Translations under genes and position numbers: made by a program
Source of the DNA: Hexactinellida sp. DTS-2022
Lineage: Eukaryota; Porifera; Hexactinellida
Direction of reading: 5' to 3'
DNA: 64,000 nucleotides
Assembly: GCA_028753945.1 (NCBI GenBank)
Contig: JAPNXP010000014.1
Coordinates: forward strand, 1,736,001 to 1,800,000
The notes under the pieces: model-generated
Database searches by the model: none
Told to the model about the DNA's origin: nothing
The model's input: only the letters and a program-made list of their open reading frames with translations
Shown here: in pieces, positions 1 through 11,479 of the stretch
Position numbering within the stretch: the stretch's first letter is position 1
Layout of the letters: every line of letters starts with the position of its first letter

Positions 1-1230
1 GAGGACATAAGAAAATCCTCCCTCACCAGTCAAATAATTAACAAGTCTTGGTAGTGCAATACATGAATGTCGAAAACTAGAGAATGTTTGAGCTGTCAAC
101 TTCCCTTATGTATTGGATAAACTCTTCCAGTATTCTAGCCTACGAATAACTGAAGATATTAGTTGAAATCTTGAATCATTGTATTCGAGGGGTGAACTAT
201 CTTGTGTCATTAAGCCGATGGCCCATCATTGGGCTTCTGACGTATAATATTTTCCAGACACGACAAATCAAAGAAAGAAAATCACAAGTGTGATTATTAT
301 CCACGCAATTGCTCTTCGATTGCAGAATGGTAAGAGCTGCTACATTCGTTTCATCGAAAATACGAAGATCTATATTCATATTCTGCCTTCTAAGCTAGAT
401 GGCCAGCAAGCTTTGAAAGATAACCTAGGGGCCAGTTTAGCAACAGAAAACTGCTCAGATGTATCAAAAGCCTCAAGTCCTACAAATTATTTAATAAAAG
501 GTCATACTTATGTACGAGTTACAAGGTGGGTTACCTGAAACGTAGCCTTAGATAATCTTACTGGATAGTTAGAATGTAGATATATAAGTCAAGCATGATC
601 CTTTTGATTGATCCAATTGTTCCTGATTGTCTTGATAATGTGCACGAAATCGAAAATTAAGTAGAGAGACTGCTCACAATTATTTGGTTGAGGCACCCAG
701 GGAATAAGTTGTTTCCATCGCAAAGGAGTTTGAAAAGGTGCACATTGAGCGGATAATGGTCTGAGATAATTACATCAACAAAAAGGTCACAGTGTTCAAC
801 ATCTCTAATAATGTATTGTGTAATAGGAAGTAGGTCTGAAGCTTTTGGATTTGCTATCGGGAGCAAGCGAACCACTTCTTACATAAGCTGGTTACCATAA
901 AACAGAGGATACTCTTCGCAGGTTCTAACGAGTGAGAGGTAGTTGCGCTACAATCAGCAGTGCCAAAGAACCTCCCACCTAAGCAAAATAGATTGAATAG
1001 TGAATACTACTATATAGAAAATGATATACAACCGTCTTTTATATCTAATGTTGGCTTTACATGAATTTCATCTATATTAAGGAAGAGACGACTTTCAAAT
1101 TGAGTAAAGCTACTTGTTTCAGTTTTAAGAAAAGGTAAAATTCAGTATTCAACCCAAAACTACTATACATTCGTCGTAGTGACGATTCATGCGGTAAAGA
1201 GATGCAGTCCATTTGACTAATTTATAACAG
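1..1230 (-). pseudogene. P-element/THAP9-like transposase remnant
   Basis: Read on the minus strand this holds, in order, blocks matching the better-preserved P-like transposase at 6000-8880. Around 1210-1030 are CISLPHE and NIDEIHVK (first catalytic D). At 875-657 are MVRLLP, YIIRDVEHC and SDHYPLNV (second D region). At 379-197 are LRIFDE and LICRVWKI. At 80-1 is ALPRLVNYLTG. The blocks sit in shifted frames with gaps, so this is a decayed copy. The THAP domain is not seen, and the part with the catalytic glutamate lies beyond the left edge. The coding similarity stops close to 1230, where an inverted-repeat element begins. Family assignment rests on block-by-block identity to the second copy in this window. 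Confidence 0.85.
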
Positions 1231-1442
1231 GGACTTCTTTAATATAGGGACTGTAAACTTCGTTTTACGGTAAAATTAGCGTAGTCCGAAAACAGTATTG
1301 TGTAATTATTGATATCCCGTAATCCGCTAATGCTAGACACAGGAAATGTATTATTGCGTATAGGAATTCATATTTTGGGTGTCCAACGGTCATTTTGGTT
1401 TATCAGAAATATTTGTGGAATGTAAGTTATGCGATGTTCACA

Positions 1443-1595
1443 CAGAGGCGGCGCCGCCAGGATTTTCAGATAGGGGAGCTCTGGGGGGGGGGGGGGGCCA
1501 GGGAGGATTTTAGGGGGCACACTGTACAACATTGTTATTCTATGGGGGGGCAGCCTAAAAAAGGGGGGCCATGGCCCCCCCTGGTTCCGCCACTG
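1443..1595. mobile_element. hAT-type MITE (CAGAGGCGG.../...CCGCCACTG)
   Basis: A 153-bp element with imperfect hAT-like TIRs and a 7/8-matching TSD (TGTTCACA at 1435-1442, TATTCACA at 1596-1603). It interrupts the left arm of the surrounding inverted repeat. The uninterrupted right arm (near 4010-4035) preserves the pre-insertion sequence, which confirms the boundaries. It contains long G runs. Confidence 0.8.
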
Positions 1596-1848
1596 TATTC
1601 ACACCTTTACAAATAAGGTAATGTTGTTAAAATTTCGACATCAGTTAGCTGCAGACATTTGAAATGTATTATTGACGAATGGGAAGTCATATTTAGGTAT
1701 AGAGATGCCCGGATCCTGGATCCGGCGGGATTTTCCCAATTTTGAGGGGACCCGGAATCTGGCTGGATCCAGAATGGGAATCACCGGATCCGAATTCGTA
1801 TACGAATTCATAGTTAATTTGGTTACATTTACCCAATCATTAAATATA

Positions 1849-2042
1849 CAGTCAGGTTCTTTTATTATGAACATTCAAGGGACCAAAAACTGTGTTCATA
1901 ATAGAGAGACTTCATAATAAGCGAACTCAACTTAATACAAACCCTATGTAAATTGTTAAATTGGGACCGTAGGGTTTGTTCATAATAAAAAACCTTCATA
2001 TTAAGCAGACGAAATCTTGTTCATAATAAGCAGACCTGACTG
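1849..2042. mobile_element. Palindromic TA-flanked MITE, CAGTCAGGTY ends
   Basis: A 194-bp element with ends CAGTCAGGTT and GACCTGACTG, flanked by TA on both sides as for Tc1/mariner-pogo elements. It consists largely of inverted copies of a TTCATAATAAG-type motif. A second 194-bp copy lies at 50380-50573. Confidence 0.8.
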
Positions 2043-3320
2043 TATATATATATATAATCAAATTTCAATGAATAAATAAATAATATCAATGACCAGTGAA
2101 CGTTATACAACACATTTTTTATAAGGAGCACCTAGTAAGGAACTCCAGGCCGAGATTTCCCAAAATTAAGGAACTGCCCAGGCTATTCATGAAATCTCAG
2201 TTCGAAACACATCGAATCGAATTGAACAAATGATTTTTGGACTGAACAAGGGATAAACTTGTCACAGTTCACTGTTGTCACCAGTGGCATTTGGATATTA
2301 CCCTCCCTCCCCCATTTTCAATCGTTGCCCTCCCATTTACCGGTAAAATAGAAATATGGACTTAACTTAGTCATTTTATTTCGCCCATTTGGGAAATTTG
2401 CTAACTCCCCCCAATTTCCCATTTGCTACGAATCTAGCTGTCACGGTGCCACGTACTGTACATACATATCTAAACATTAAAAGGTAATATCCTGGAAAAT
2501 ATATTATTGTTATACAATAAAATTATAGTTTACATAAATTGCAGTATATTGAGAGTCAGTTTCAGGTAAAGAAAGATAACTGTTGAGAGTACCTTATACA
2601 GAGAAGGTACAATGTAAATATAACATTTCGATTAGTGATGATTGATGAATTCTATATATTTACTTTACCTACGCTCACGTTTTTAAATAATAATATACTG
2701 ACAATCGCATCTGTAGGTATTGAAATTTTGGGCCGAAGGCACTCAATTGTTTCTGGCTTCAAGGGGCTTTGCTCCTGGACCCTACTGGGAAGCTAACAGA
2801 GCCTCAGACTCTAAGTTGGTAATGTAATTATTTAGAATACTACACCCCCTTCTAGAAAATCCTAGAACCGCCCAAGCCTATGTAATTTATGATAATTAGG
2901 AAAAATTCTGATAATCCATCTACTATCACTCTCGGGATCCAGTCCTATAGCGTCACTGTAGCTCTAGCATCAATAAACGTTCGCTCCCCTCTAGTTATTT
3001 ATATAACCCCCGGGCCCCCCCCCCCCCCCCCTATATAAAAAATCCTGGCGACGTCCCTGATTGTAATGCATATGTATATACAATGTATTCTTAGCGGTAA
3101 TGCGGAAATGGTTCGAATTTTTCAAAATAGGAAATAGTTCGAACAAAAAAGGAAATAGTTCGAATTTCATTTTTGTATTGTTGGACCATGGATTCAAGCC
3201 GGGATTTTCTCAAATCCATGGTGTAGCAACACTAAAAAATTCGAACTATTTCCTATTTTGGTTTTTCGAACCATTTCCAGCATACCCAATATTTCCGAGG
3301 CATTTCCAGGGGGGTGAATC
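2043..3320. other. No gene seen; repeat debris and a poly-C tract
   Basis: No conserved reading frame. About 2740-2890 shares a segment (GGGCTTTGCTCCTGGACCC) with 49920-49990. A C-run near 3012-3030 followed by an AATCCTGGCGACGTC-type sequence resembles the G-rich hAT-like MITE at 1443-1595. 3100-3290 repeats AAATAGTTCGAA-like motifs. Confidence 0.5.
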
Positions 3321-3740
3321 TGCTGTTAACAGCCATTTTGGCTGTTTGCTGTTAACAGCTAACTATTTCCTGTTAACAGCTAAGAATTCGTCCCCAATTG
3401 GCATTAAACCTTAACTGCATTTAATCGCCTTTAACTTGTTAATTAACGCCAATTTAGCTGTTAACAGCCAATGTAAGGTGTTAGCAGCCAATTCAAGCCG
3501 TTCAAATTCATTAATTGTATCAGAAAAAATTAAGGAAAAGGGACAAGCAAAGAAAGTTATACTCAAAAATGTTTAAATTCTAATTGTAAATCGTATTTAC
3601 ATAACAGTGAAATTTGAAACTAAATGATTATATAATAATATTACAATTATTGCATTGGTCAGCATCTAGCTGTTAACAGCTTCGATTTTCATTTGCTGTT
3701 AACAGCCAGTGGCTGTTAACAGCTTGGCTGTTTCCTTCCC
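3320..3740. repeat. Array of palindromic GCTGTTAACAGC motifs
   Basis: Seven copies of TGTTAACAG (core of the palindrome GCTGTTAACAGC) occur at irregular spacing. The last three, with their spacers (3660-3745), recur almost unchanged at 24636-24722, so this is a mobile or copied segment rather than chance. Confidence 0.75.
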
Positions 3741-4225
3741 TGGGCATATCTAATTCGAATTTTTCTAATAAACAATATAATTATAGATATCTGAGGGGTA
3801 AGAAGATGCTAAACTACAAAAATAGGGGTTGACAACCTTTTTGTGATGAGTGCCAAATAATAATATAGGCTAATGGGAACGCCTTAGGTAAATCAATGTG
3901 ATCTACTGAGTCCCTAAATATGAATTCCCATTTCCCATTCGCCAATAATATATTTCATATGTATAAAACTAACTAATCTCGAGATTTTAACAATATTACC
4001 ATATATGGAAAGGTGTGAGAATCGTATAACTTACATTCCACAAATATTTTCGATAAACGAATATGACCGTTGGACTCCCAAAATAAGATTTCCTGTACGA
4101 CAATAATACATTTCCTGTGTCTAGCATTAGCGGAATACGGGATATCAATAAGTAACAATACTGTTTTAGGCCTACGCTAATTTTACCGTAAAACGAAGTT
4201 TACAGTCCCTATATTAAAGAAGTCC

Positions 4226-4806
4226 ATGGCCACTACACGTAATGATTATTAAGCAATTCCCTGACAAAGTCTTCAGTATATGCATTTATCTGTAATACCC
4301 TTTGCCCTCCATGTACATATAAATATTTCACCTTTTATGTGACTTTTTATAAACAGCAACAATGGATATTCACATGATATATCCGTACACGATAAGTTTG
4401 TTATCAGCATAGTTGTTTACCCATTCTAACAATCGTAAGATAATAAATAGCCTAAAATAGGTTCATTCTGAATAAAACCAATTTGTTACTTATTTGTAAC
4501 GTCAACAATATGTAAAATAATAGTTTCGTAAAATTCGAAATCAGCATACCTGTTTACATAGACTGACAAATATGATTATGTTTATACTTCCATTATAAAT
4601 GCGTCATAAACCCCCATATCACTCTAATGCATTTCGGGTACCAAACAGACATGGAGACAATATATATATAATGGGTATCTCATCTCAATTAATCCATTGT
4701 TTGGATATCAGAAATCGTTTTGAAATTTAATAACTGTTGAGTTAATTTGTATTTTCATATAGTAGAAAACTTCAAAACAACGAAATATTAGAAATCGATT
4801 TATATA
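4226..4806. other. AT-rich spacer, no gene seen
   Basis: Low-complexity AT-rich sequence. I tested whether the P-like remnant at 1-1230 continues here on the minus strand and found no convincing match. Confidence 0.4.
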
Positions 4807-5108
4807 CAGTCAACTTAACTCCGCTTAATAGAGCCCTTGGTTAATCGGTTTCTCCGCTTAATCGAGTCAAAATTGCACAGGATTTATAGGACAGAATTAC
4901 AGTTTGGCTTACAATATTTTCGGTTAATAGGTTTCTCCGCTTAATCGGGTCAAAACAACCTGGTCCCGAGGAGTTGACTGAATTAGACCGAAAATCTAGG
5001 CAGAAAATCTGATTTTCTAGAACTGGAATAAGATCGAATAGAATGAGACAGAATGGAATAAGACCGAAAGAAAATCAGTACTGGAATAAGACCGAAGGAA
5101 AATCAATA

Positions 5109-5551
5109 CAGTAGAACGCCGCGTATCGGGGCGCCATTCACTTATCGGGGCACTCCACCGAAGATTATTTCTCTTGAGTAACATGCTTTTACTTTTGAGC
5201 AGCTTAGTATTCTTTGTAATGGCCGCTAAGCGTCACGCACTCACGCTAGAGACTCGTGCTGAGGTAATCGGGGGATTTTTTTTTTTTTAAAGAAATTCCG
5301 TGATTATCATAGATTTGGGAGTCCAAGTGTAGGTAAAGTATAATGTGAAATTGTAATGTGTAGTACTGCTTAAATATCAGCCTTAACTCAGGGTTTTGAC
5401 TATATGTGTATGATTTGTTGTGTAGGTGCTAACATAATTATTTTAACCAAACATATTGGAGTTCTCTTAGAACCCCGCATATCGGGGCACTCCCTCGTAT
5501 CGGGGCGCTGAGCGCTTGGACGGAGGAGCCCCGATTCGCGGGGTTCCACTG
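5109..5551. mobile_element. TA-flanked MITE nested in the P-like left end
   Basis: A 443-bp element with ends CAGTAGAACGCCGCGTATCG and GCGGGGTTCCACTG, flanked by TA. It splits the iterated-motif left terminus of the P-like element, so it arrived later. No coding capacity. Confidence 0.85.
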
Positions 5552-5999
5552 TACTGGAATTAGACCGAATGAAATAAGACCGAAATAAAATCAGTACTGC
5601 AATAAGACCGAATCAGTACTGGAATAAGACCGAATAAGATAAGGGCTACTCTATGCTTAGAAATATGTAATTGTAAGAATAAGTGAAACCGTGACCTACG
5701 TAATATAAGGCCTAGGCACACAAAAACCATGGATAGACATCAAGGGTATATTTTTATCAAACCATAATTTTCAGAAAAATATTGTTTACTACTTTTCTTC
5801 GTTACTTGTTCTAACTATTAGTCTATTTTACTACTTACGTAGGTCACGCTACTGATTATATTATTAGCAATTGTCTTCTTTACTGTTCGTTTATCTTCTC
5901 ATGTTTTTTCATGATATTCTAATTATATATCTCCTTTACATTTTTTATTTTTTTTCAATATTAGCTCACTTTGGTTGCTATCTAACTCATAGTCTAATA

Positions 6000-8880
6000 A
6001 TGCCCAATACATGTTCTGTCCCTCATTGCAGGTCTAATTACAAAGGTGAAGAGTATACACCAGTATTTTCAATACCTACATCTCCAGACTTGGCGAACAA
6101 GTGGCTACGAGCAATATGCAGGGAGGGTACTTCTGACTTAAATTCCGTGTACGTTTGTATGAAGCATTTTCGTGAAGGAGATATTTTACGAACCTTTGAA
6201 ATACATCAAGCTGATGGCTCTATACAACACATTGCTCGTTCAAAGGCTAAACTTGTTGGCAATGCTATTCCTTGTATTCTACCTGGTTGTCCGTCATACC
6301 TCTCTACCAGTATCTCAAAGCCCACTCGGCTATCTTATGAATCTAAGGAACAAGAACTGTTCGATAAGGCATTAAAACTGAGTATTGCCGAACAAATTGC
6401 TGAAGAGGAAATGTTCAAGATAATTGACTTCAAGAACCTGACCGAAAGGCTCCATAGGATGACTTTACCTGACAACTACATTCGATGGAATTCTGATAGT
6501 GACACTGTTTACCTGTTACAACTCTCAGGAAATGGACATAATGTTTCAGTTGCCTCGTCTATAGTTATCAGTAGTTCACTTGGTGTCAGAGCTTTCCTTA
6601 ATGGTGAAAGTATCGAATTATCTCTTGGCATTATCAGTGATATCAGACAAATTGAGACCATTATCGGTGAAATTTCTGGCAAGGATACAGTTACTGACCT
6701 CCCCAACAGCATTCACGAAAAGATTTCCAAAGCTACAGAACTCCTTCAGCAGTCTATAGAGTTACTTGAAGAAATTTCCAACCCACATCTCACTTCTGAG
6801 CCAGAATCTAATTCTCAATCTGCTGATGAATATTCTGAAACATTTCCACAAATTGCTCGTTTACAATTCATTTTGTGCCAGTTAGAGAACGTAACTGTTC
6901 ATAAGAAGAGACGTAGATATAACGTTATCACACAAGTTATCGCCTTGAAATCTCATCTCATCTCTCCTATTTGCTATCATTATTTACAATCTCTAGATTG
7001 TCTTTCGCTTCCACATCACAGAAATATACAGAAATTGTACACAAATGTTGGGATAGATAGTGACTATATTACATTCCTCAAGCAAGCAACAGTAAATTTT
7101 ACTCTTCAACAACGTAATGTGATTGTTCAGATGGATGAGATACACGTGAAATCTGATCTAACTTACAAGGGTGGGAAGGTGATTGGGTCATCCGGAAGTC
7201 TCAATGAACCAACTCGTACTGTTTTAGCCTTAATGGTTTCTAGCTTGTACAAGAAGTGGTCTACTATCGTTCGACTTATTCCTTGCTCTACAACAACTGC
7301 CGAATCATTGTTTCCTACAATTGAGAGGATTATTCGTGATATTGAACTTTGTGGTCTACAAGTTCAGGTTTTGTGCACGGATAACTATCCTTTGAACGTT
7401 AGTATCTTCAAACAATTCTCTCCAGAAAAAACTCTGGAGTTGTGCTGTCCCGCATCCTTGTGATTCTAATCGTTTATTGTTTCTCATGTTTGATTTCGTT
7501 CACATACTGAAATCTATACGAAATAACTGGCTCAATCTAAAAGACTTCAATAAAACTTTTCGATACCCTCAGTTTGATAACATGGACATGATCAACATTG
7601 CGTCATTTGAAGAAATTCGTCAACTGTATAGATCTGATCAAAATAAGATTATTAAATTAGCTCCACGTCTCACAGCAAAATCCTGCTGGCCCTCAACTTT
7701 AGAACGTCAAAATGTTGGTATTGCTCTAAGAATTTTTGATGAATCTACTTCAGCAGCTCTAGCTATTCAGAATTCTTCGAAAAGTAATCCGAAATATCAA
7801 ACAGAAACTTCGGATTTTATAAAAAACATATGTAACGTATGGAAGATATTTAATGTTAATACCCCCTTCAAAGGAATACGCCTAAAGGACCCTTATTCCC
7901 TACCACTTACAAACAATGATCCAAGATTTTGTTTCCTCAGTAATGTTGTGACATGGCTTGATAATTGGAAAGATTCTCCAGAAAGTGGAAAGTTAAGCAA
8001 GCAAACGTTCACAAGTTTCAAACATTCATCAGTTGCTCTAATGAGAATAGTTAATTATCTAACTGAAACTTGCGGATTCGAATATGTTCTAACTTCTTTT
8101 CTTCAAAATGATCCGTTAGAGCATCATTTTGGTCTATACCGAATGATGGCTGGTGGACACTATCATATCACTTATTGCCAGATACTTGAGACTGAGCACA
8201 GATTGAAACTATCAAGTATTTTGAAGTTATTCAATACTACTGGTACTCCTGAAATAGGCTTAAAAGAATTTCTTGCTTCATTTTCTTCTTCTGTAAAAGA
8301 ACATTCTGACTCCAACTTGAATCTGACCGACTACATAATTGAACTAAAGGATATATCTTTTATACAACTTGATTTGACAACTTTACAAAGTTTGGCTTTT
8401 GTTGCTGGCTATACAGTACACTCCTATTTCAAACATTCAAAATGCGAGGCATGCCTTCAAGTATTATCTGAGCCCAAAACCTTTGAATTCGAAGAGACTA
8501 CAGAAAGTAAATTCGTTTTAATATCATTGCTTGATAGAGGATCTCTTACTTGGCCTTCTGATCGCGTACTTGAAGCCACTATTTACCTCTGGAGAATATT
8601 CGTCAAAATTGAACAACATCCCACATTAATGGGAAACTTGATAGCTGGACCTTCTAGAATAATTCTTATTCAGCTTGCTTTACATTTTATTGCTGAAAAT
8701 GAAAGTGAAGATTGGCGAGAGAAATGTCTAGTGTGTAAGAGATTGGGATGGGATGTGTTACAGATATTACTTAAATCAACAACAAATTGCTTACTATCTA
8801 ACAAGGTAAAGAACGTGAACGCTCTAATCAGATCAAGAGGCGAAGATAAACGTAAATTAAAGAAATTCAAAATAGCTTAA
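6000..8880 (+). pseudogene. P-element/THAP9-like transposase, one frameshift
   Basis: DDE transposase of the P superfamily. From the ATG at 6000 the N-terminus is a THAP zinc finger (C2CH: CSVPHC, W at LANKWL, VCMKHF). An upstream ATG at 5871 would add 43 hydrophobic residues that no THAP protein needs, so I prefer 6000. The catalytic core has D in VQMDEIHVK (near 7135), D in CTDNYPLNV (near 7380) and E in NDPLEHHFG (near 8118), followed by GLYRMMAGG. The frame shifts once between about 7436 and 7463 (after FSPEKTLE); the continuing frame resumes VPHPCDSNR and runs to TAA at 8880. With one indel near an A-run this could be a recently dead gene or a sequencing error. AATAAA follows at 8972. 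Confidence 0.9.
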
Positions 8881-8971
8881 ACATATTATCACATTGATTG
8901 TTTGTAATTTGTAGAACTCCATTATGTATCTTTACTTATGCAGATGATATTGTAACTTGTACAATAGTACA

Positions 8972-8977
8972 AATAAA
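8972..8977 (+). promoter_or_regulatory. AATAAA polyadenylation signal of P-like transposase
   Basis: Canonical hexamer about 92 nt after the transposase stop codon, inside the element. Confidence 0.5.
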
Positions 8978-9167
8978 CTCAAATTACATCTAACTGATGT
9001 ACTATTTTTATTAATGGTCCTCCATAGGCTTGATTAAATTCTCGATTGAGAAATAAATGATGAAAATTGAACCCTTAATATAATATCACTATTACCCTTG
9101 TTACACATCCCTGGTCCCAATATTTATTTTAGTGCCTAGGCCTTATATTACGTAGGTCACGGTGAAA

Positions 9168-9535
9168 CCTCGACTTTCTAAGCGTGAATTATGGTTCATT
9201 GAGAAAACACCCGACTATCTAAAGGTGTGTGATGATTCATGGAGAAAACACTCGCCTTTCTAAGTGTGATGTATTGATCATGGAAAAAACACTGGCCACT
9301 CTAATTGTCATTTATGGAGAATGGTTAAAACACTAGAACTTTATAAAGCGTGAGTTATGGTTCATTGAGAAAACACTCGACTATCTAAGCGTGTGTAATG
9401 ATTCATTGAGAAAACACTCGACTATCTAAGTGTCTTGTATTAATCATGTAGAAAACACTCGCCACTCTCATTGTCTTTTATGGAGAATGGTTAAAACGCT
9501 CGCCTTTCTAAGTGTCTAATATTGATCAGGGTGAA
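9168..9535. repeat. Subterminal tandem repeats of the P-like element
   Basis: Degenerate units of about 55-60 bp with the phrase GAAAACACTCG(A/C)CT(A/T)TCTAAG(T/C)GTG, about seven copies. They lie just inside the right terminus, where P elements keep internal enhancer or transposase-binding repeats; that role here is inference. Confidence 0.7.
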
Positions 9536-9666
9536 AAGCAGCCCTTATATTTTTAGGTCTTATTCCATTCGGTCTTATTCCAGTACTGATTTTCTTTCGG
9601 TCTTATTCCATTCGGTCTTATTCAGGTTTCCCGTCCCGAGGTGGCTCTATTAAGCGGAGTCGACTG

Positions 9667-10252
9667 TAGTAGCAACTATTGATTTAAATTGTATTATTCA
9701 TTTACAACAGAATACTTTATTCTAACTATGATAACTGAAATCGATTAATACAGTGATACTTATTGAATTAATTGGGTTATTCATATATAGTAGAATTCTT
9801 TATTGTAACTATGAATGTCAGCAATAAACTTGGATCGTAATAACAATGAATCTAATTCAATTGTTTATAATAGTAGATCTTCATCGAAACTTCGAATTGA
9901 TTGCATAATTGAATATTAATGAAATTGCTATTTTAGAAAGTTAAGGGTGATTTGTGCAATTGTGGCAACTATGAGCCCAATTATCAGGAAAATGAGGACG
10001 AATTTTAAAAATCGTGAAGAGCTATCAGTTACAAAATACTATTCTGAAGCTAATGATTCGAAATTTTACTATTATTGCTTTATTTTCTTATGGAACAAAA
10101 AAAGCTTAAAGTCCCTTTAAATATTTTCACAAGTCGAAATTGAATATCGGGCACGAGATGCACATTAGTCAACAACCAGACACCTATCCTGAATCTCAGA
10201 ACTCTAGTACTTATGGTCTAGCCTGGGGAGGCGATACGGAAAAAACATCCAA
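9667..10252. other. AT-rich spacer, no gene seen
   Basis: No coding similarity or element ends recognised. Confidence 0.4.
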
Positions 10253-10286
10253 GGCAGTGAGATTAGAACTGGGTCAATATACTATA

Positions 10287-10482
10287 CAGTCGAAATCGGG
10301 GTTTTTTGCCCCCCTAAATGCATGGAAAAAGAGGCAAAATAACCCGATACGCAAAAAAACCCGTATTTAACAATATACAGTTCTATGAGGTTATGAAGAA
10401 ACAAGGAGGCAAAATAACCCGGAGAGGCAAAATAACCCGGAGAGGCAAAAAAATCCGTGGCAAAAACCCCCGATTTCGACTG
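10287..10482. mobile_element. TA-flanked MITE, CAGTCGAAATCGGGG ends
   Basis: A 196-bp element with TIRs CAGTCGAAATCGGGGTTTTT and its complement, flanked by TA. Internal GGCAAAATAACCCGG repeats. It sits inside one copy of the ACTATACTATAGTATAGT hairpin unit (10253-10286 plus 10483-10497), which gives insertion order. Confidence 0.85.
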
Positions 10483-10519
10483 TAGTATAGTCGGCATGCC
10501 AAGGTTGTAAATAAATCAT

Positions 10520-10860
10520 TTAATTTTTTCTCAAATCAAATCAAATATTTGAAATGGTATTTGAAAATTTCAAAACATTTTTCAAATTACGTAATTCCGA
10601 ATCAATATCAAAATTTAATTCCGAATCACTATCCGAATCACTTTGAAAATTATCTTATATATTTGAAATTGATTTGGAAATGACGTGAAGAATCCGAAAG
10701 CGACTTGGAAATGATTTGAAGAATATGATTTGACAATAACCCGAAAGCGATTTGGAATGATTTGAAGAATATGATTTGAAAATAATCTGAAAATGATTTG
10801 AAAATGATTAGAAATTATATCAAATCAAATCAAATAATTGAAATATTTATTTGATTTCAA
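10520..10860. repeat. GATTTGAAAATGATTTG low-complexity array
   Basis: Irregular tandem repeats of TGATTTGAA(A)ATGA, bracketed by CAAATCAAATCAAAT on both sides. Not coding. Confidence 0.7.
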
Positions 10861-10913
10861 CACTGGTCAGCACAGTAAAAACATCCAAGGCATCGATTTC
10901 ATTACATGCCACT

Positions 10914-11075
10914 ATGATTTTTTTACTGTGCCGACTATACTATAGTATAGTCGGCACAGTAAAAAATCATTCAAGTCAGTGATTTCAATACTGGGCCAAT
11001 ATACTATGTATAGTGTAGTCGGCACCGTAAAATCATGCAATGCAGTGATTTCAATACTGGGCCACTATACTACAA
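10914..11075. repeat. Hairpin units with an 18-bp perfect palindrome
   Basis: At 10921-10964 the sequence is a perfect 44-bp palindrome centred on ACTATACTATAGTATAGT, flanked by GTGCCG and CGGCAC, and extends imperfectly to about 55 bp. Two further diverged units follow, to about 11075. Other units occur at 12155-12205, 16613-16795, 32385-32645 and 52195-52245. Confidence 0.85.
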
Positions 11076-11332
11076 TATTTCTAGGCTTTCAATAGTGTAG
11101 AATCGAATGTATGCATTTAGCTATGTAAAATTTGGCCTATTACCCCATGGTTTCACACTGTGTAATTCCTATGCAGAGTCGTACATGGATTACAATAAGT
11201 TGGGAACCCCTGCTCTTACAAATTTAATCAATAATCCAAGAAATAACAGTGGATTCGAGTATGAGTCTTACAGTGCTGTTTAAAGTAGTTTATAAATAAG
11301 AGTAACAAATTAGATATAATACATAATCGCGA

Positions 11333-11462
11333 AATCAAAAAATTGTAGCCTGTGCCGACGCATGTTCCTTTGGTGGCACTATATTTTGATAGTGGTTTAT
11401 TGATACGTAGTGCCTCCAAAGGAACATGCTGTCGGCACAGGCTGCAATTTTGGATTTTTTTT
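11333..11462. repeat. Hairpin element with GCCGAC/GTCGGC arms
   Basis: Imperfect inverted repeat. Arms CCTGTGCCGACGCATGTTCC and its complement surround a short centre. Close relatives lie at 29578-29702, 30987-31113 and 52925-53030, each embedded in the same larger repeat context. Confidence 0.75.
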
Positions 11463-11479
11463 TTGCCAAGTCATCAACG

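Larger units (their letters stand above)
1231..4225. mobile_element. 3-kb inverted-repeat-bounded element
   Basis: Left arm 1231-1649 (about 255 bp once a nested MITE is removed) and right arm 3971-4225 are reverse complements, beginning GGACTTCTTTAATATAGGGA. No clear target-site duplication was found and no transposase reading frame lies inside, so it is non-autonomous or a deletion derivative. The interior holds a TA-flanked palindromic MITE, a poly-C tract and an array of TGTTAACAG motifs. Superfamily unknown. Confidence 0.65.
4971..9632 (+). mobile_element. P-element-like DNA transposon, full length
   Basis: Bounded by a perfect 8-bp TSD (GTCCCGAG, 4963-4970 and 9633-9640), the length expected of P elements. 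Ends are built from iterated AATAAGACCGAA-type motifs (left 4980-5106 and 5554-5645; right 9558-9626, inverted). A second inverted pair of about 30 bp, with core GTGACCTACGTAATATAAGG, lies at 5690-5720 and 9131-9165. The interior holds a THAP transposase, a nested MITE (5109-5551) and a subterminal tandem repeat (9168-9535). The outermost ends match only loosely, so termini are set by the TSD. Confidence 0.9.
4807..9666. mobile_element. 190-bp TA-flanked MITE split by a P-like element
   Basis: The left piece 4807-4970 begins CAGTCAACTT after TA. The right piece 9641-9666 ends GGAGTCGACTG before TA. Together they make one element of about 190 bp with matching TIRs (CTCCGCTTAATAGAGCC and its complement). 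The 8-bp GTCCCGAG at 4963-4970 is repeated at 9633-9640, marking the insertion that split it. Confidence 0.85.

Noticed and set aside
4226..4600. Possible continuation of the P-like remnant on the far side of the 1231-4225 element
   Set aside because: Minus-strand translation gives only weak, gapped resemblance with stops; not supported.
5871..5999. 43 extra N-terminal hydrophobic residues on the P-like transposase, resembling a signal anchor
   Set aside because: They derive from AT-rich leader sequence; the THAP domain starts right at the ATG at 6000, and nuclear transposases have no need of a membrane segment.
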